Below are positions 5,369-7,002 of a stretch of 7,002 nt of DNA, in pieces. Location of the stretch: positions 1 to 7,002 of the forward strand of contig DASQUK010000234.1 of assembly GCA_035641315.1 (NCBI GenBank). Direction: 5' to 3'. The translations under genes and the position numbers were made by a program. This DNA comes from DASQUK01 sp035641315 (GTDB taxonomy: Bacteria > Actinomycetota > Acidimicrobiia > Acidimicrobiales > VFJN01). The notes beneath the pieces were generated by a model, which had not been told where the DNA came from, searched no databases, and was given only the letters and a program-made list of their open reading frames with translations. The number at the start of each line of letters is the position of its first letter. The stretch's first letter is position 1.

Positions 5369-5391
5369 AACAGAGACTATCGGTCTCGTAT
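5363..5391 (+). promoter_or_regulatory. Tentative promoter of the second tetR
   Basis: On the plus strand TTACAG (5363-5368) could serve as -35, with a poor -10 at TCGTAT (5386-5391, 17-bp spacer) or CGTATT (18 bp). The same hexamer read on the other strand is the -35 of the SDR promoter. The second palindrome sits in the spacer. The case rests on symmetry with the left module more than on box quality. Confidence 0.3.
5372..5388. promoter_or_regulatory. Putative operator 2 of the second TetR
   Basis: AGAGACTATCGGTCTCG has 5-bp perfect arms GAGAC/GTCTC (5373-5377, 5383-5387). It is an imperfect copy of the site at 5345-5361; the centres are 27 bp apart. The consensus of both is AGAGACTRTCRGTCTCG, clearly unlike the ACAGACCGGTCTGT of the left module. 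Confidence 0.65.
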
Positions 5392-5419
5392 TCCCATCCC
5401 AGGACGTAGGATCGGGGTC

Positions 5420-5986
5420 ATGGCGCGGACCCGGGACGAAGCAGCTCGACAACGCGTGCTGACCGCAGCCCGTGACCTCGTCTGCGAGCTGGGCCCCCGA
5501 GCCGTAACCGTCGATGAGATCGCCGGGAGGGCAGGAGTCGGCAAGCAGACCATCTACCGGTGGTGGCCCTCCCGGTCGGCAGTCGTCATGGACGCCCTCA
5601 TAGAACTCACCGACCCGGAGCCCGCCGCCACGCCCGACACCGCCTATGAGGCAATCCGGCTCCAGATGCGACGGGTCGCCCGCATGTTCTCGTCACGACA
5701 CGGACAGCTCATCCGCGAACTCGTCGCCGACGCCCAGGGTGATCCGGACCTGGCCGACGACTTTCGCAAGCGATTCTTCGCGCACCGGAGGGAACGGGGC
5801 GCCGCCACGATCTCTCAGGGGATCTCGAGCGGCGAGCTCAGGCCCGATCTGGACATCGAGGACACGCTCGACGTCCTATACGCCCCCCTGTGGCTCCGCC
5901 TCATGATCGGGCACGGTCCGACAAGCCCACGAGCTGTTGACCGGCTGCTCGGCCTCGTCTGGCCCGGACTCGTCAACCCCACCTAA
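5420..5986 (+). CDS. TetR/AcrR-family transcriptional regulator (right module)
   Basis: The protein has 188 aa. The N-terminal TetR domain spans roughly residues 9-56, with the helix-turn-helix VDEIAGRAGVGKQTIYRWWP (31-50) followed by the usual helix-4 start. The all-helical C-terminal domain (about 75-185) is the ligand and dimer domain. A lone Cys (Cys22) is in the DNA-binding domain, so no obvious redox-switch cysteine is present in the ligand domain, unlike the left TetR. ATG 5420 has a modest AGGA (5408-5411) at 8 nt. It is divergent from the second SDR; paired palindromes between them suggest it represses the SDR/peroxiredoxin operon and itself. The effector is unknown. Confidence 0.93.
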   Translation: MARTRDEAARQRVLTAARDLVCELGPRAVTVDEIAGRAGVGKQTIYRWWPSRSAVVMDALIELTDPEPAATPDTAYEAIRLQMRRVARMFSSRHGQLIRELVADAQGDPDLADDFRKRFFAHRRERGAATISQGISSGELRPDLDIEDTLDVLYAPLWLRLMIGHGPTSPRAVDRLLGLVWPGLVNPT

Positions 5987-6370
5987 TGGGCTGCATGAAA
6001 AACTCCGGCTCCGGTCTGTGACCAACAGACCCCGTTGCAGCGCAGGTCCAGGACGTTTGGCGCTTTGACACATGGAGCGCCCATAACGCGCGCGCCCCCC
6101 ACGTGCCGGTGCCCGTCCCAGACAGCTGGGTCGAAGGCGCGCGCTCGCCCCGACGAGGCCCGAGATGCTGTCTGGCGCGAGCGCGGCATACCGACGGCTC
6201 GGGTCGCGTCGGCGGCGCGGGAAGGCGCCCCAGAATGCGCGTACATAACGAGATGGGGCATCGCCCCGAGGTGCCGTTCGGGGACAGACCACCGCGCCCA
6301 GATCTGCCGATCTCGCGCTCCGACGTTCGGTATCGCTGATCGGCCAGGCAGCGGCCGCCCGCAGCGAGCC
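5987..6370. other. 384-bp region without a convincing gene, rich in inverted repeats
   Basis: This gap lies between two converging genes. Open frames exist on both strands, but their translations are Arg/Pro/Ala-rich, lack recognisable domains and have no good ribosome binding sites, as expected from chance in high-G+C DNA. It contains GGTCTGT/ACAGACC (6013-6031), CCAGACAGC/GCTGTCTGG (6118-6126/6167-6175), CGCGCTCG/CGAGCGCG (6140-6147/6178-6185) and GGGGC-ATC-GCCCC (6255-6267). I see no tRNA, IS end or riboswitch. Confidence 0.5.
6013..6031 (+). terminator. Stem-loop downstream of the second tetR, possible terminator
   Basis: GGTCTGT (6013-6019), a 5-nt loop and ACAGACC (6025-6031) form a perfect 7-bp hairpin 26 bp after the tetR stop. 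No T-tract follows, so a weak or Rho-assisted terminator is the most that can be said. The arms equal the half-sites of the left-module operator in reversed order, which leaves a regulator-binding role open. Confidence 0.4.
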
Positions 6371-6694
6371 TTAGGTGTCGTCGGCCGTCACTGCTTCGAC
6401 TGATAAGTACGCAACCGGTCTGACCCCTTCGGTGATGGCGAGAACGTCGCCAGCAACCACGGTCCAGTCCTCATCGGGGAGATGCTCCCATGCCAGCCAG
6501 AACGCCGTGGCGTGCGGCGAAACGGGTAGGCGCGGCTCGATTCGCTCGATGACCAGGCTCGCTATGTGGTCGATGTCGCCCGGTTCGACCCACGCCGGTC
6601 GGCACCAGTGATCCCTGGCGAAGGGCTGGCGCAGGCCGCCGTCCTCGGGCGCGAGCCACCGCAAGGAGCCACGAAGAACCTGCCTCGACCGCAT
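6371..6694 (-). CDS. Small hypothetical protein, possibly EF-Tu beta-barrel-like
   Basis: From the ATG at 6694 the product is 107 aa. Starts at GTG 6730 (119 aa) or GTG 6709 are possible, but the extra residues look unlike a domain start, and none has a strong booster. It reads LRGSLRWLAPEDGG, then a PF...RP.W segment, IERIEPRLP, a WLAWEHLP strand and VAGDVLAITEGVRPVAYLSVEAV. The order of GG-PF, a lipid-free beta pattern and a G-D-x-x-x-I-x-E-G-x-R-x-V-A end resembles small actinobacterial proteins related to EF-Tu domain 3. This resemblance is from pattern alone. It is not a GTPase, since no P-loop is present. It is rich in Trp and acidic residues and has no signal peptide or membrane segment. 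It converges with the second tetR and shares no operon with visible genes; the role is unknown. Confidence 0.65.
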   Translation of the reverse strand: MRSRQVLRGSLRWLAPEDGGLRQPFARDHWCRPAWVEPGDIDHIASLVIERIEPRLPVSPHATAFWLAWEHLPDEDWTVVAGDVLAITEGVRPVAYLSVEAVTADDT

Positions 6695-6849
6695 CCTGCA
6701 AATCTTCACATGCCACGGGCAATCCCGCACCGATCTGCCGCTCCGTGCGCGTCCGCCGCGGGCCCTAAGCTAGGTGCGCGCCGAAGAGATGCAAGACGCT
6801 ACGGTCGATTGGGCGCCAGAGTTGCCAGAAGAGAGTCTCTCGTGGGGGG

Positions 6850-6855
6850 AGGAGG
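6850..6855 (+). promoter_or_regulatory. Strong ribosome binding site deciding the start of the NTF2-like gene
   Basis: AGGAGG lies 7 nt before the GTG at 6863. It selects this GTG over the in-frame GTG at 6842, which would place the booster inside the coding region. Confidence 0.8.
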
Positions 6856-6862
6856 TGTCGTC

Positions 6863-7002
6863 GTGGCGGACGACGAGGTTGACCGCAATCTGAAGGGTAT
6901 GGAGGAACTCGACTTCAGGGGATGGAACACCGCCGACTGGGAGGGTGTGTTCGCGCAGCAGCACACCAGCGATGTTCTTGTGGAGGTTCACGGGCAGCCC
7001 CA
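6863..7002 (+). CDS. NTF2/SnoaL-like (ester cyclase-type) protein, 5' part only
   Basis: The frame from GTG 6863 stays open for 46 codons to the right edge. Residues 9-46 contain NLKGMEELDFRGWNTADW, then EGVFAQQHTSDVLVEVHGQP. This is the opening helix, the W-N-x-x-D-W turn and the first strand of NTF2/SnoaL-like proteins (polyketide cyclases, ester cyclases, limonene-epoxide-hydrolase-fold proteins). Members bind or transform small hydrophobic molecules, but the fold has many functions and the catalytic residues lie beyond the edge. It is divergent from the small hypothetical gene. A GAGAG-T-CTCTC palindrome (6831-6841) sits just before the ribosome binding site. The reverse-strand frame over the same bases has no sensible domain, which supports the plus-strand reading. 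Confidence 0.75.
   Translation, partial: MADDEVDRNLKGMEELDFRGWNTADWEGVFAQQHTSDVLVEVHGQP

Noticed and set aside
5876..6292. Minus-strand 138-aa frame overlapping the 3' end of the second tetR
   Set aside because: It overlaps a confident gene by more than 100 bp and shows no domain.
6035..6403. Plus-strand 122-aa frame in the gene-free stretch
   Set aside because: It is Arg/Ala/Pro-rich with no motif or ribosome binding site and overlaps the end of the opposite gene; consistent with chance in high-G+C DNA.
6770..6991. Minus-strand 73-aa frame at the right end
   Set aside because: The plus strand encodes a recognisable NTF2-like start with a strong AGGAGG; the minus frame is its shadow.
1..7002. 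CRISPR array, tRNA, insertion sequence, prophage or defence-system genes
   Set aside because: No direct-repeat array, cloverleaf, transposase or defence domain could be found; all confident genes are metabolic, redox or regulatory.

Overview
The window is high-G+C DNA with dense short operons. Shine-Dalgarno boosters are purine-rich (AAAGGA, GGAGGA) and GTG starts are used. One gene belongs to the mycothiol-dependent maleylpyruvate isomerase-like (DinB-fold) family. Together these point to an actinobacterium; I cannot name the genus from sequence alone. No tRNA, rRNA, IS element or CRISPR array is visible.

Left module (1-3798). A TetR-family repressor (2000-2596, minus) is transcribed away from a short-chain dehydrogenase/reductase (SDR, 2707-3465, plus). 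Behind the repressor on the minus strand lie an AhpC/TSA-type thiol peroxidase-like protein with a CPFC site, a DsbA-fold protein keeping only one active-site cysteine, and a mycothiol-dependent isomerase-like protein cut by the left edge. Behind the SDR on the plus strand lies a small antibiotic-biosynthesis-monooxygenase (ABM) family protein. The gap between repressor and SDR holds two copies of a perfect 14-bp palindrome, ACAGACCGGTCTGT. Each copy sits between the -35 and -10 of one of two overlapping divergent promoters, so one repressor can shut both operons. The peroxiredoxin gene appears to carry a one-base frameshift near its 5' end.

Right module (3937-5986). A second TetR-family regulator (5420-5986, plus) diverges from a second SDR (4556-5302, minus), which is followed by a second AhpC/TSA-type protein with a CPYC site (3937-4428, minus). 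The gap again holds two related palindromes with a different sequence (consensus AGAGACTRTCRGTCTCG), placed in the spacers of weaker divergent promoter-like elements.

Right flank (5987-7002). A 384-bp stretch without a convincing gene contains several inverted repeats. It is followed by a small minus-strand hypothetical protein with a faint resemblance to EF-Tu beta-barrel-like proteins, and by the start of a plus-strand NTF2/SnoaL-like protein cut by the right edge.

Read together, the two modules pair a TetR sensor, an NAD(P)-dependent oxidoreductase and a thiol peroxidase-like protein, with mycothiol-linked and quinol-monooxygenase-like enzymes added in the left one. My inference is a twin regulon for sensing and detoxifying an electrophile, quinone or peroxide. 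No substrate can be read from the sequence.
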